Below, piece after piece: positions 53,140 through 63,420 of a stretch of DNA of 64,000 bases. Source of the stretch: Siphonobacter sp. BAB-5405 (GTDB taxonomy: Bacteria; Bacteroidota; Bacteroidia; Cytophagales; Spirosomataceae); NCBI RefSeq assembly GCF_002872335.1, contig NZ_NJAG01000021.1, positions 48,323-112,322 of the forward strand. The letters are read 5' to 3'. Positions within the stretch are counted from its first letter, which is position 1. Every line of letters starts with the position of its first letter. The notes beneath the pieces were generated by a model that saw only the letters and a program-made list of their open reading frames with translations, was not told where the DNA came from and did no database searches. Both the position numbers and the translations under genes were made by a program.

Positions 53140-54105
53140 ATGAAACGAATTTTTGTTTGTGATGAAATGCACCCCAGCCTGTTCGAAATGCTTGACGGAG
53201 CCGGGTTTGCCTATACCTATCAACCCAAAGCCAAGCGGGACGAAATTCTCGAACAGATTGCCGACTATGAAGGATTGATGATCCGCAATAAAACCCGCGT
53301 GGACGAGGCTTTTCTACAGGCCGCCACGCGTCTGGAATTCATCGGTCGGGCTGGGGCCGGACTGGATCTGATTGACCGGGAAGCCTGCGATCGCCATCAC
53401 GTACGCCTGTTTGCGGCCAATGCCGGGAATATGGATGCCGTGGGCGAACATGCCCTGGGCATGTTACTGGCTCTGCTCAACCATATCCATACCGCCGACC
53501 GGGAAGTACGCCAGAAAATCTGGTTACGCGAAGCCAATCGTGGTACCGAACTGGGCGGCAAAACCGTTGGTTTAATTGGGTATGGGCATAACGGACAGGC
53601 CTTTGCCAAACGACTGAGCGGCTTCAACGTGAACGTACTGGCTTATGATAAATACCGGGATCATTATTCGGATGCCTATGCCAAGCAGGCCACGGTGGAG
53701 CAGCTTTTTGAGCAGGCCGATGTACTGAGTTTGCACATTCCGCTGACGGAAGAAACGAGTTATCTGGTACGCGAAGATTTCATTAGTCAGTTTCAGAAGC
53801 CTTTCTACCTGATCAACTGTTCGCGGGGAGAAATCGTACAACTGGCCGCCGTGTTGCAGGGATTACAGTCTGGAAAAATCCTGGGAGCCTGCCTGGACGT
53901 ACTGGAAAACGAAAAACTCCACCAGTTACCCGCCGGTCCCGACGAAGTGTTTGATTCCCTGATTCAATTGCCGAATGTCATCTTCACACCGCACGTAGCG
54001 GGCTGGACGCACGAAAGCTACGTCCGGATTAATGAGGTGCTAGTGCAGCAGATTGCGGAGGCGTTTGGGCAACCGCACAACAACCAACCAATAACCAAAA
54101 ACTAA
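53140..54105 (+). CDS. D-isomer-specific 2-hydroxyacid dehydrogenase
   Basis: A 321-aa enzyme from the ATG at 53140 (MKRIFVCDEMHPSLFEMLDGAGF). The NAD-binding motif TVGLIGYGHNGQAFAKRL lies near residues 144-161; the catalytic arginine sits in NCSRGEIVQ and the histidine in PHVAGWTHESY, with the glutamate between. It could be a D-3-phosphoglycerate dehydrogenase, but it lacks the ACT domain and any serine-biosynthesis neighbour, so the substrate is open. The stop is followed one base later by the TTG start of mutS2, so the two are probably co-translated. Confidence 0.87.
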   Translation: MKRIFVCDEMHPSLFEMLDGAGFAYTYQPKAKRDEILEQIADYEGLMIRNKTRVDEAFLQAATRLEFIGRAGAGLDLIDREACDRHHVRLFAANAGNMDAVGEHALGMLLALLNHIHTADREVRQKIWLREANRGTELGGKTVGLIGYGHNGQAFAKRLSGFNVNVLAYDKYRDHYSDAYAKQATVEQLFEQADVLSLHIPLTEETSYLVREDFISQFQKPFYLINCSRGEIVQLAAVLQGLQSGKILGACLDVLENEKLHQLPAGPDEVFDSLIQLPNVIFTPHVAGWTHESYVRINEVLVQQIAEAFGQPHNNQPITKN

Positions 54106-54106
54106 C

Positions 54107-56575
54107 TTGCTTTACCCAAAAAACATAGAAGAAAAACTCGGATTCGACCGGATTCGTCAGATGCTGAGCGAGGCTTGCCTGTCGTCGCTGGGCCGGTCGT
54201 TTGTGGAGAAAATACGCTTTTCCGATCGCTTTGACCAGATCCAGAAAATGGTAGGTCAGGTGGCCGAAATGAAGGAAATTGTGGCTCACGAGCCGGATTT
54301 TCCGCAGTCTAATTACATCGACGTTACCGAACAGATTGCCAAAGCCCGCATTGAAGGGGCTTTTTTGAACGAAGAGGAATTTTTCGATCTCAAGCTTTCG
54401 CTGCGTACCATTCAGAGCATTCAGCGATTTTTCGAGAACAAAGAAGAACCTAGCTTTCCGTACCTGCGGGAACTGACCGTACAGGCGTTTCAGGAACGCA
54501 AAACCGACGATGAGGATAAACCCCGCCGGAGCAAAAGCGATGAGCTATCGCAGTTACTCAAGGAAATTGACCGGATCATCGATGATCGTGGTCGGTTGCG
54601 GGACAATGCCTCGGCGGAATTGCAGCACATTCGTCGCGAACTGATTGCTGAACAGGCCCGTCTGCGGCGGACGCTCGATTCGATGTTACGGACGGCCCAA
54701 CAAAACGGATGGGTACCCGAAGGAGCAACCATGACCGTGCGAAATGGCCGGATGGTGATTCCGCTGGTGGCCGAGCATAAGCGTAAAATTCGCGGCTTCG
54801 TACAGGATGAATCGGATTCGGGGAAAACCGTTTTTCTGGAACCCGCCGACGCTCTGGAATCGAACAATGAAATTCGGGAACTGGAATCGCGGGAACGCCG
54901 GGAAATCATCCGTATCCTGACCGATCTGACCTCGAAAGTGCGTCCGCATACCGAAGAACTCAAGCGGGCGTATACCTTTCTGGGGATCGTGGATTTCATT
55001 CGGGCCAAGGCTAAACTGGCGTTGGAAATGAACGCCAACGCTCCATTTTTCGTCCAGCAACCCCTCGTGGACTGGCACGGTGCCCGGCACCCACTTTTGC
55101 TGATGAGCTATCAGAAACAGGGCCGGTCGGTGGTACCGCTGCACGTGAAACTGGATGCCACGCAACGCATTTTGCTCGTGTCTGGTCCCAACGCCGGGGG
55201 TAAGTCGGTAATGCTGAAAACGTTGGGTCTGATCCAGTATATGTTCCAGTGCGGCCTGCTGGTACCGGTGGATGATTTCTCAACGATTGGTCTCTTCCGG
55301 AATCTGTTCATGGACATTGGCGATGAACAAAGCCTGGAAAACGACTTGTCGACGTACTCGTCGCACCTGACCAACATGAAGCATTTTCTGTTGCATTCGA
55401 ACAAGAAAACGCTGTTTCTGATTGACGAGTTTGGTACGGGAACCGAGCCGAGTCTGGGGGGGGCCATTGCCGAAAGTATCCTCAACGACCTGAATCGCTC
55501 GGGAGCCTACGGCGTCATCAACACACACTATTCCAACCTGAAGACCTTCGCCGACCGTACGGAAGGGCTGGTGAATGGAGCGATGCGTTTTGATGCCGAA
55601 CACTTGGAACCGCTCTACGAGCTGGAAATCGGGAAGCCCGGTAGTTCGTTTGCCTTTGAAATTGGCCGGAAAATTGGTTTGCCCAAGCCCGTACTCGACG
55701 CAGCCCGGCAGAAGCTGGACCGCCATCAGGTAAATTTTGAAAAGCTATCCAAAGAACTGGAAATCGAGAAAAAGGTCTTTCAAGATCGGAACGCCCAGAA
55801 TTTACAGCGGCAACAGGAACTGGACAAACTCACCGAGCAGTACCAGACGCTGAAAAGTTACCTGGATACGGAGAAAAAACGGCTGCTCAACGAGGCCAAG
55901 GTTCAGGCGAAAGAACTGCTTCGGGAAGCCAATGCAAAGATTGAAAATACCATTCGGGAAATTCGCGAACAGGGAGCTGAGAAGCTGGCTACCAAGGAAA
56001 TCCGTCAGCAACTAACTGATTTTTCAGCCCAGAAGCTCACGCAGGAAGTGATTGCCCCACCCAAAGCCGCCCCGACCCCGACGAACGAAGTGGAAGTTGT
56101 GGGCGGGACTATTACGGTAGGCTCACTGGTCCGGATCAAAGGGCAGAGTACGGTGGGGGAAGTACTGGACCTGAAGGGAAAAGATGCCGTTATTGCCATT
56201 GGCGATCTGCGTACGACGGTGAAAGCGAACCGTCTCGAAAAGGTTTCCCGCAAAGAATTCAAAGCCGCTACGGGCGACGATAAACCCCGGGCCAAGCTCA
56301 CCGGTGTAGATTTGAATGAAAAAGCCATTAACTTTTCTTTCAATCTGGACGTACGGGGCAAACGCGGCGAAGAAGCGATGGTAGCCGTCGATAATTTCAT
56401 GGACGATGCCATTATGCTGGGGTACCCCGAACTGCGAATTGTGCACGGGAAAGGCGATGGTATCCTGCGTCAACTCCTTCGCAATCACCTGCGTACCTAC
56501 GCTCAGGTGGCCGGTATGGCCGACGAACATCCCGACCGGGGTGGGGCGGGGGTTACGGTAGTTCAGATGAAATAA
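54107..56575 (+). CDS. mutS2: MutS2 endonuclease
   Basis: An 822-aa protein. A TTG start at 54107 gives MLYPKNIEEKLGFDRIRQML, the family N-terminus, one base after the previous stop. Helical core domains occupy residues 1-290; the ATPase has VSGPNAGGKSVMLKTLG near 365, IGDEQSLENDLSTYSSHL and LFLIDEFGTGTEPSLGG. A coiled-coil arm follows at about 520-640. The C-terminal Smr nuclease domain (LDVRGKRGEEAMVAVDNFMDDAIMLG and RIVHGKGDGILR) completes the protein. MutS2 restrains recombination and rescues collided ribosomes in other bacteria. It is not a mismatch repair MutS. Confidence 0.95.
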   Translation: MLYPKNIEEKLGFDRIRQMLSEACLSSLGRSFVEKIRFSDRFDQIQKMVGQVAEMKEIVAHEPDFPQSNYIDVTEQIAKARIEGAFLNEEEFFDLKLSLRTIQSIQRFFENKEEPSFPYLRELTVQAFQERKTDDEDKPRRSKSDELSQLLKEIDRIIDDRGRLRDNASAELQHIRRELIAEQARLRRTLDSMLRTAQQNGWVPEGATMTVRNGRMVIPLVAEHKRKIRGFVQDESDSGKTVFLEPADALESNNEIRELESRERREIIRILTDLTSKVRPHTEELKRAYTFLGIVDFIRAKAKLALEMNANAPFFVQQPLVDWHGARHPLLLMSYQKQGRSVVPLHVKLDATQRILLVSGPNAGGKSVMLKTLGLIQYMFQCGLLVPVDDFSTIGLFRNLFMDIGDEQSLENDLSTYSSHLTNMKHFLLHSNKKTLFLIDEFGTGTEPSLGGAIAESILNDLNRSGAYGVINTHYSNLKTFADRTEGLVNGAMRFDAEHLEPLYELEIGKPGSSFAFEIGRKIGLPKPVLDAARQKLDRHQVNFEKLSKELEIEKKVFQDRNAQNLQRQQELDKLTEQYQTLKSYLDTEKKRLLNEAKVQAKELLREANAKIENTIREIREQGAEKLATKEIRQQLTDFSAQKLTQEVIAPPKAAPTPTNEVEVVGGTITVGSLVRIKGQSTVGEVLDLKGKDAVIAIGDLRTTVKANRLEKVSRKEFKAATGDDKPRAKLTGVDLNEKAINFSFNLDVRGKRGEEAMVAVDNFMDDAIMLGYPELRIVHGKGDGILRQLLRNHLRTYAQVAGMADEHPDRGGAGVTVVQMK

Positions 56576-56876
56576 CCTTACGGATTTCAAAGCTTACAGA
56601 GGCTCATTCGTTCAAACTAGCGAACGAATGAGCCTTTTTCCTTTCTGGTTCTTCGCTCTTTTTTCTCTAGTACATTCGTCGAAAAATGCTATTTTGCAGC
56701 GGTCCTTCACAACCCTATGGTTCGGAATTTTTATCGAAACAGGTATTAACCAAACGAACGCTTTTTAGTTAAGTATTCAGAACCCCAGTCCGACTTTCAG
56801 GAATTTCCAAACCCTTGCGGCAGGTCTGAAATAGGTTACTCATTTGCAGCCTTTTATCATTTGTTTTACACCACGT
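56576..56876. other. Intergenic region: mutS2 terminator and glgB upstream region
   Basis: About 300 bp. The left part holds the terminator at 56600. A TATTTTGC near 56692 is one base short of a TAnnTTTG box and is a weak candidate glgB promoter. Nothing else was recognised. Confidence 0.5.
56600..56635 (+). terminator. Intrinsic terminator of mutS2
   Basis: AGGCTCATTCGTTC and GAACGAATGAGCCT form a perfect 14-bp stem with an 8-nt loop, followed by TTTTCC. Confidence 0.92.
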
Positions 56877-58868
56877 ATGGCGAAGTCAAGCATTCAACTA
56901 GAACCTCAACCTCAGGAAAGTTTGTCCGGGCAATCGGCTGATCCGACTTCCTCTGTTTCTTTCAAAGCCGTCGAACCGCTCAGTCGCTTTTCTGAGTTCG
57001 ATATTCATTTGTTTGCGTCGGGTAAACACTTTAAACTGTACGAAAAACTCGGCTCACACGTCATGGAGCACGAGGGCGTCACGGGTACGTATTTCGCCGT
57101 ATGGGCTCCGAATGCCAAGTACGTATCCGTGATTGGCAACTTCAATTACTGGAATCGCGGAGCGAATGCTCTGTACGTACGCTTTGATAGTTCGGGTATC
57201 TGGGAAGGCTGGATTCCGAACGTGGGCAATGGCGAGGTATACAAATATTTTATCGTAGCCAATTCGGGCGAAGAACTGGAAAAAGGCGATCCGTACGCCC
57301 TGCGTTGGGAAGAGCCACCCTCCACGGCCAGTATCGTTTGGGATACCTGGTACGAATGGAACGACGCCGACTGGATGCAGACGCGAGGGGAGAAGAATAA
57401 ACTCAACGCCCCCGTTTCGGTATACGAAGTTCACCTAGGCTCCTGGTTACGCGACCCACAGGACCCGGATCGTCGTTTACGCATTCCCGAGTTTGCGGAT
57501 CGTCTGGTTGATCACGTCAAAGAATGCGGGTTTACGCACGTGGAGTTTATGCCCGTCATGCAACACCCCTACGAACCTTCCTGGGGGTATCAGATTACGG
57601 GGTATTACGCCGCTAACAATAAATACGGTACGCCACAGGAGATGATGATGCTGTTCGAAAAACTGCATCAGAATGGCATTGGCGTCATTTTGGACTGGGT
57701 ACCGAGCCACTTCCCGGGTGATACCACGGGCTTGTTTTACTTCGATGGGTCACACCTGTACGAACACGCCGATCCCCGGCAGGGCTATCACCCCGACTGG
57801 AAATCCTATATTTTCAACTACGGTCGGAACGAAGTGCGAAGCTTCCTGTTATCAAACGCTGTTTTCTGGCTGGACCGTTACCACGTCGATGGCCTGCGGG
57901 TCGATGCCGTCGCTTCCATGCTGTACCTGGACTACTCCCGGAACGCGGGTGAGTGGGTACCCAACGTGTTTGGGGGCCGCGAAAATCTGGAAGCGATTTC
58001 GCTATTCCGCGACCTCAATACCATCATTTATCAGGAATACCCCGATACGCAAACCATTGCCGAAGAATCAACGGCGTTCCCCGGCGTATCGCGTCCGGTG
58101 TATACGGGCGGACTGGGCTTTGGGATGAAGTGGATGATGGGCTGGATGAACGATACGCTGAAGTACTTCGAACGAGATCCGGCCTATCGTAAATATCATC
58201 AGGATCAGTTTACCTTCAGTACGGTTTACGGTTTTACCGAAAACTTCATGTTACCCCTCTCGCACGACGAAGTGGTCTACGGGAAGGAGGCTCTGGTTTC
58301 GAAAATGCCCGGTGATGAATGGCAGCGTTTTGCGAACCTGCGATTGTTATTCACGTACATGTTTACGCACCCCGGAACCAAACTGCTGTTTATGGGTGGC
58401 GAATTCGGTCAGACGTCGGAATGGAACTTCAAACAATCGCTGGATTGGCATCTCTTACAGTATCCGCCGCATTTGGGTATGAAAGCCTGCGTGACGGAAT
58501 TGAATGCTTTGTATAAGAAAGAACCAGCTCTCTTTGAGCATAGCTTCTCAGCCGAAGGCTTCGAATGGATTGATACGACGGATCGCGAAAACACGGTGCT
58601 GGTGTATAGCCGGAAAGGTTATTCACCCACCGAAAAACTGGTGATCGTCCTGAACATGACCCCCGTACCACGCCCCAACTACCGCATTGGCGTACCAATG
58701 CAAGGGATGTACACGGAAATCTTCAACTCCGACGCCATTCGTTTCTGGGGTACGGGCAAGTACGAAAATGGCACCTATATGTCCGAAGCCATCACCTGGC
58801 AGGGCAAAGAGCAATCCATCAGCGTAAACATTCCCCCGCTGGCAGCGATTGTGTTGAAGGTTTGGTGA
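56877..58868 (+). CDS. glgB: 1,4-alpha-glucan branching enzyme
   Basis: A 663-aa GH13 enzyme. The ATG at 56877 (MAKSSIQLEPQPQESL) is preferred; a TTG at 56844 is the alternative. A CBM48 domain (GVTGTYFAVWAPNAKYVSVIGNFNYW, about 70-160) precedes the barrel: DWVPSHFPGD, DGLRVDAVASMLYLD (nucleophile aspartate), IAEESTAFPGVSRP (acid/base glutamate) and LSHDEVVYGK (third acidic residue). It forms alpha-1,6 branches in glycogen. No other glycogen genes lie in the window. Confidence 0.95.
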   Translation: MAKSSIQLEPQPQESLSGQSADPTSSVSFKAVEPLSRFSEFDIHLFASGKHFKLYEKLGSHVMEHEGVTGTYFAVWAPNAKYVSVIGNFNYWNRGANALYVRFDSSGIWEGWIPNVGNGEVYKYFIVANSGEELEKGDPYALRWEEPPSTASIVWDTWYEWNDADWMQTRGEKNKLNAPVSVYEVHLGSWLRDPQDPDRRLRIPEFADRLVDHVKECGFTHVEFMPVMQHPYEPSWGYQITGYYAANNKYGTPQEMMMLFEKLHQNGIGVILDWVPSHFPGDTTGLFYFDGSHLYEHADPRQGYHPDWKSYIFNYGRNEVRSFLLSNAVFWLDRYHVDGLRVDAVASMLYLDYSRNAGEWVPNVFGGRENLEAISLFRDLNTIIYQEYPDTQTIAEESTAFPGVSRPVYTGGLGFGMKWMMGWMNDTLKYFERDPAYRKYHQDQFTFSTVYGFTENFMLPLSHDEVVYGKEALVSKMPGDEWQRFANLRLLFTYMFTHPGTKLLFMGGEFGQTSEWNFKQSLDWHLLQYPPHLGMKACVTELNALYKKEPALFEHSFSAEGFEWIDTTDRENTVLVYSRKGYSPTEKLVIVLNMTPVPRPNYRIGVPMQGMYTEIFNSDAIRFWGTGKYENGTYMSEAITWQGKEQSISVNIPPLAAIVLKVW

Positions 58869-58871
58869 GGA

Positions 58872-59029
58872 GCGTTTTGAGTTGTGTGTTTAGAGTTTTG
58901 AGTTATTGTGAAACGAGAATCCACAGTATTACGCTGAGTTTTTCAACGTAATACTGTGGATTTTATAATGAATGTGAGCATCAACGAACGCTAAACCCTA
59001 AACACACAACCCCAAACCCAAAAAAACGC
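58872..59029. repeat. Inverted-repeat intergenic element E
   Basis: The G/T-rich left arm (58872-58904, core GTTGTGTGTTTAG) starts 4 bp after the glgB stop. The A/C-rich right arm (58991-59029, core CTAAACACACAAC) runs into the SusD stop codon. Arms pair over about 27 bp with four mismatches and enclose a terminator, so the element spans the whole gap between convergent genes. Confidence 0.78.
58918..58962. terminator. Terminator inside element E
   Basis: AATCCACAGTATTACG (58918-58933) and its exact complement (58947-58962) form a 16-bp stem with a 13-nt loop, followed by TTATAAT. It can serve both convergent genes. Confidence 0.88.
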
Positions 59030-60480
59030 TACAACGGATTCTGCTTCAAATTCCCATTCAGCACAATTTCCGATTCGGGAATGAGGTGGACGACCTGTTT
59101 GTCCGTGGCCGGAACCGTTTGCTGACCGGTCTGAATATTATGGTAGCCGGGATAATTCCGCACCAAACTCCGGTTGTTGCGGTACAGATCATAGGCCCGA
59201 TGCCCTTCAAAGGCCAGCTCCAGCCGACGTTCCTGTAGTACTACATCCAACCCTGACGCTAATCCTTTCAAATCCCACGTACTGAACAAGGCCGTACCGC
59301 TCAGTCCCGCCCGCGTCCGGATGGTATTGACATCGGCGATGGCTAGCTCCAGCTGGCCTTTCTTAGCGTAAGCTTCGGCCCGGTTCAAATACATTTCCGA
59401 CAGGCGTAAAACGACGGGAGAACTTAGCGTAGGAATGCCGCCCTGATTGGAAAACTTGGTAATGTATACCTTATCGATGCCATTCCGCTTTTCCTGTTGG
59501 CCCGTCGAGGTAAGTTTCCGCACCAGAAACGAACGCCGCTGATCATTCGGAAACTGATTGATCAAATCCTGATAGGCTTGTGAAGCGTAGACTTCGCCCC
59601 AACCCACGCCGCCGGGCGAGGTGTAGTACATGGACCCGATGGCACTCCAGGTTCGGTCGTCCCGGAGCGTATGCTTGATGGCAAAAATGATTTCGGGATT
59701 CTGCTCGTTTTCGAGGGTATAGAAAGTCGGCACCTGCGTGGGCGTCGCTAGGGTATAACGCTTACTATTGATAACTAGATTGGCTTCTTCAATTGCCAGA
59801 TCGTTCTGATTCTGGTAGAGATAGACCCGGGAAAGCAGGGCGTGGGCCGCTTCCGCCGTGGCGTAACTGCTGCTTTTGGCAATCGTCATTAGCAAGGCCG
59901 CTTTTTTCAGATCCGCCACAATGAAATCGTAGACTGCTTTCACCGTAGCCCGGCTGGCGTTGTCGTCGGGCGTCAGGTCGGTTTTAATGATAATACCCAG
60001 ATTGCTTTCGGGACTCTGCGTGTAGGGACGGCCAAACAGGCGTACCAGGTCGAAGTGAATCATGGCCCGCAGGAACAGGTTTTCCCCCAGCAGCTGATCC
60101 AGTTCTTTCGACTGCCCCGCCGTAGTCGCCGTGATCACTTTATTACAGCCGATAATCGCGGCGTAACCTTTCCGGTAAATCTGTAAAGCATTGCCCTGAT
60201 CGGCGGTATGGCGGTAGGTATAGGTCAGAAACAGCGGATCGGTGGTGGTACCGCTCAGCGTCACATTATCGCCCTGAAACTCATTCATGATGTAGAGATT
60301 CCGGGTATAATCCAGCGACTTGATAATGGTATAGTTACCATCCGTAGCGGCCCGCAGGCCTTGTTCATTAGTCAATAATTCCGACTCGGAAAGGCCGTCG
60401 TAGGGCGTTTTATCGATACTGCACGAAGCCAGCAACCCCAGAAAAAGCGGCAGCGTACGGATAAGAGAGGAGGTCTTCAT
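59029..60480 (-). CDS. SusD/RagB-family nutrient-binding lipoprotein
   Basis: A 483-aa lipoprotein with signal and lipobox LGLLASCSID. The segment SESELLTNEQGLRAATDGNY and the C-terminal VQERRLELAFEGHRAYDLYRNN are typical of RagB/SusD; TPR-like helices fill the middle. It caps the SusC channel at the cell surface and binds a glycan or peptide ligand. It lies 12 bp after the SusC gene on the same strand. No glycoside hydrolase follows it in the window. Confidence 0.93.
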   Translation of the reverse strand: MKTSSLIRTLPLFLGLLASCSIDKTPYDGLSESELLTNEQGLRAATDGNYTIIKSLDYTRNLYIMNEFQGDNVTLSGTTTDPLFLTYTYRHTADQGNALQIYRKGYAAIIGCNKVITATTAGQSKELDQLLGENLFLRAMIHFDLVRLFGRPYTQSPESNLGIIIKTDLTPDDNASRATVKAVYDFIVADLKKAALLMTIAKSSSYATAEAAHALLSRVYLYQNQNDLAIEEANLVINSKRYTLATPTQVPTFYTLENEQNPEIIFAIKHTLRDDRTWSAIGSMYYTSPGGVGWGEVYASQAYQDLINQFPNDQRRSFLVRKLTSTGQQEKRNGIDKVYITKFSNQGGIPTLSSPVVLRLSEMYLNRAEAYAKKGQLELAIADVNTIRTRAGLSGTALFSTWDLKGLASGLDVVLQERRLELAFEGHRAYDLYRNNRSLVRNYPGYHNIQTGQQTVPATDKQVVHLIPESEIVLNGNLKQNPL

Positions 60481-60492
60481 ACGAAGAAAAGA

Positions 60493-63420
60493 TTAGAAGC
60501 TCAGTTGAATACCAAAGACGAATTTTTTGCTGAACGGATACTTCGTACCCACTTCACCCGTGCCCGGAATGTCTGGATCAATGCCCGAAAACTTGGTAAG
60601 GGTGAACAGGTTATCCGCCGAAGCCGTCAGCCGAAGGCCCCCCAGCTTAGCTTTCTGCAGGAGTTCTGAAGGGAAGTCATAACTCAGACTGATGTTCCGT
60701 AGTCGCAGGTAGTTACCATTTTCCAGAAAGCGGGACGAAGGCCGCTGCGAGTTGTTATTGCCACCCAGTACGTAGCGGGGGTGCGTGGCCACGTCGCCAG
60801 GCTGCTGCCAGCGAGACCAGCCGTTAGACAGAGCCATGAGGCTGTAACGATCGTAGGCTCCATCGCTGTCGAACAACTGACGATCCCCATTGTAAATCAT
60901 CGCTCCGGTTGAGTACGAGAAGAAGGCATTCAGTTCCAGGTTTTTCCAGGTCAGTACCTGCCGGATTCCACCGAAGAGTTTGGGGTTGGCGTTACTACCG
61001 ATGAATTGCAGGGTGGCTTCGTTGTAATTGCCCGTTGAAGCAACCGTACCGTCCGGGTTGACTTTCTCCCACAATGGATTGCCCGTTTGTGTATCCACGC
61101 CCAGCCAACGCCGCATGTACCAGCTATTCAGAGGTTGGTTCAGGGCGTAAGGCCGTAAGCTGTTTGCGATAAAACTGGTGTTTCCGTAGAGTTCCGTCAG
61201 CTCATTGCGGTTCATACCCGCGTTGATTTCCATCAGCCATTTGAAGTTCTTTTGCTGAATGACATCCCCGGAGAACACCACCTCCAGCCCCCGGTTTCGA
61301 ACGGCTCCGATGTTTTCGGTGATGTACGCGTACCCACTCGTACCCTGTAGCGGACGGTTGAACAACAGATTGTTCGTCAGTCGATTATACACATCCACCG
61401 TCACCGACAACCGCTTCCAGAGCGTTACATCCACACCCAGGTTGGCATTATTGGAAACTTCCCAGGAAAGGTTCGGATTCTCAATTCGTGTGGGATAGGC
61501 CGAAGGCACGCCCGCGTACTGATCGGTCAGGTTGTACAGGCCCTGAGCTGCGTAATCGCTGATGCCGTCGGCGTTGCCCGTAGTACCGTAGCTCAGGCGA
61601 AGTTTCAGGTTATTGATGTTGCGATGATTCGCCAGAAAGCTTTCGTTGGAAACATTCCAGGTAAAACCAACGGCGTAGAAATTTCCGAACTTCTTGTTGC
61701 GGCCAAACTTGGATGAGCCATCCCGCCGAAACGAGGTCGTCACGATGTACTTGTCGTTGTAGCCGTAATTGGCCTGAAACAGGTACGAAGAAAACGCATT
61801 GTCATTTTTGGTACCCTGAATGCTCTCGGGCTGGGAGGCTGCATCCAGAATATCCAGCCCGGAAAAAATACCCTTTCCCGTAGCACCCAGCGACTGGTAG
61901 TAATAGGTCTGGTACTCATACCCCGCTAATCCATCGAGCGTGTGGCCCCCGGCAAATTCGTGTTTGAAACGCAGGAGGTTGGAAGTCAGCAGGGTATAAT
62001 CCCGACTGTTGAACTGCGAAAGGCGACCTTGTACGTCAGCGGCACTATTACCCCGGGCATCTTCGGTACTCTCGGTTTCGTAAAAGGTAGTTTGGGCCCG
62101 GTTGGTTGTCGAGAGCGTCAGCCAGGGCAGGAGTTCATATTCCGCTTTGAATAACACGTCGCCAGCCAGCGTATTTTCCTTGAACTTCTCAAACTGCTGG
62201 TTGTAAATGAAGTTCGCATTATCACGACCGTACCAGGTTTTAGCTCCCGTAATAGGGTTGTAGGGCTTGCCCTCAACATACGGATCATCGTAGGGTAGAT
62301 AGGTGTAGGCTCCGTAGAGGGAACCGCCACTGTTGTCGTAGCCCCGCGTGTATGTGCCGGCCGTATTGAGCGTCAGGTGCAGTTTTTCGGTTACATCGTG
62401 GTTGAAATTGAGCCGTAGGCCGAAGCGATCCAATCCCGTTTCTTTCAAAATCCCTTCTTCCTGATAATAGTTACCGCTGATGAAAAAACGGGTCTTGTCC
62501 GAGCCTCCCGAGGCGTTCAGTTCGGCCAGCGTGTTGGACGCCGTGCGGAAGGCCTGATCGAACCAGTTGGTATTCGCATTAGCTTCGGGCGTGGGCAGAA
62601 AGCTGTTAATGTTCTGACCGGGGCGATCCCGTTCGAAGGCCTGTTTCTGTACGGCGTATAATTCCGGACCATTCATCAGCCGAAAATTCCCCAGATTCAG
62701 TTTACCAATCCCTTTGTTAAGTCGGGCCGTAAGCTTCGTTTTGCCCGCTGCCCCCCGCCGGGTCGTCACGACAATCACGCCATTGGACGCCCGTGCTCCG
62801 TATAAAGCCGTGGCCGAAGCATCTTTCAATACCGTAAGCGACTCAATATCGCTGGGGTTGGGGATTCCGCCAATGACGCCATCGACTACGTACAGGGGAT
62901 CGGAACTGGCGGTAAGCGTACCTACGCCGCGAATGATGATTTTCGGAGCACTCCGCGGATCACCGGAATTGGAACCCACCTGCACACCAGCGGCTTTGCC
63001 CTGTAACATCTGCGAAAGATTGTTCGCCGTCACGTCTTTCAGGTTTTTGGGCGTAATGGCCTGAGCCGATCCGGTCAGGTTCTTCTGCGTGGTGGAGCTA
63101 TAGCCCAGTACCACCACTTCGTCGAGCTGCGTATCTGATTTTTTGAGCGAAACGTCCAGCGTGGTACGGTTTTCAACGGGTACGGAAGCGTTTTCGTACC
63201 CGATAGAGCTGAACTCCAGTACCGCCGTCGGTCCGACCTGAATCGTAAACTGACCATTGGCGTTGGTCGTCGTGCCTTGGAGCGTACCCCGAACCACGAC
63301 ACTGACGCCGGGTAAGGGCTGGCCCGTATCGTCACGCACGGTTCCGGTGAGCGAGATCTGCTGGGCAAAACTGCACAGGCAGAACATCAGCCCTAACAAA
63401 CTCAGGGAGAATTGTTTCAT
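60493..63420 (-). CDS. SusC/RagA-family TonB-linked outer-membrane protein
   Basis: A 975-aa receptor with a signal peptide (LGLMFCLCSFAQQ), a carboxypeptidase-like beta domain (ISLTGTVRDDTGQPLPGVSVVVRG, about 22-100), a TonB-box-like LDEVVVLGYSSTTQKNLTGS, a plug with the SusC segment DIESLTVLKDASATALYGARASNGVIVVTT, and a barrel ending in FGIQLSF. It imports oligosaccharides or peptides across the outer membrane in TonB-dependent fashion with the adjacent SusD. The ligand is unknown; a starch or glycogen role is only hinted at by the glgB neighbour. Confidence 0.94.
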   Translation of the reverse strand: MKQFSLSLLGLMFCLCSFAQQISLTGTVRDDTGQPLPGVSVVVRGTLQGTTTNANGQFTIQVGPTAVLEFSSIGYENASVPVENRTTLDVSLKKSDTQLDEVVVLGYSSTTQKNLTGSAQAITPKNLKDVTANNLSQMLQGKAAGVQVGSNSGDPRSAPKIIIRGVGTLTASSDPLYVVDGVIGGIPNPSDIESLTVLKDASATALYGARASNGVIVVTTRRGAAGKTKLTARLNKGIGKLNLGNFRLMNGPELYAVQKQAFERDRPGQNINSFLPTPEANANTNWFDQAFRTASNTLAELNASGGSDKTRFFISGNYYQEEGILKETGLDRFGLRLNFNHDVTEKLHLTLNTAGTYTRGYDNSGGSLYGAYTYLPYDDPYVEGKPYNPITGAKTWYGRDNANFIYNQQFEKFKENTLAGDVLFKAEYELLPWLTLSTTNRAQTTFYETESTEDARGNSAADVQGRLSQFNSRDYTLLTSNLLRFKHEFAGGHTLDGLAGYEYQTYYYQSLGATGKGIFSGLDILDAASQPESIQGTKNDNAFSSYLFQANYGYNDKYIVTTSFRRDGSSKFGRNKKFGNFYAVGFTWNVSNESFLANHRNINNLKLRLSYGTTGNADGISDYAAQGLYNLTDQYAGVPSAYPTRIENPNLSWEVSNNANLGVDVTLWKRLSVTVDVYNRLTNNLLFNRPLQGTSGYAYITENIGAVRNRGLEVVFSGDVIQQKNFKWLMEINAGMNRNELTELYGNTSFIANSLRPYALNQPLNSWYMRRWLGVDTQTGNPLWEKVNPDGTVASTGNYNEATLQFIGSNANPKLFGGIRQVLTWKNLELNAFFSYSTGAMIYNGDRQLFDSDGAYDRYSLMALSNGWSRWQQPGDVATHPRYVLGGNNNSQRPSSRFLENGNYLRLRNISLSYDFPSELLQKAKLGGLRLTASADNLFTLTKFSGIDPDIPGTGEVGTKYPFSKKFVFGIQLSF

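Noticed and set aside
54490..55038. A 182-codon open frame antisense to mutS2
   Set aside because: Serine/arginine-rich shadow of the MutS2 core; no independent support.
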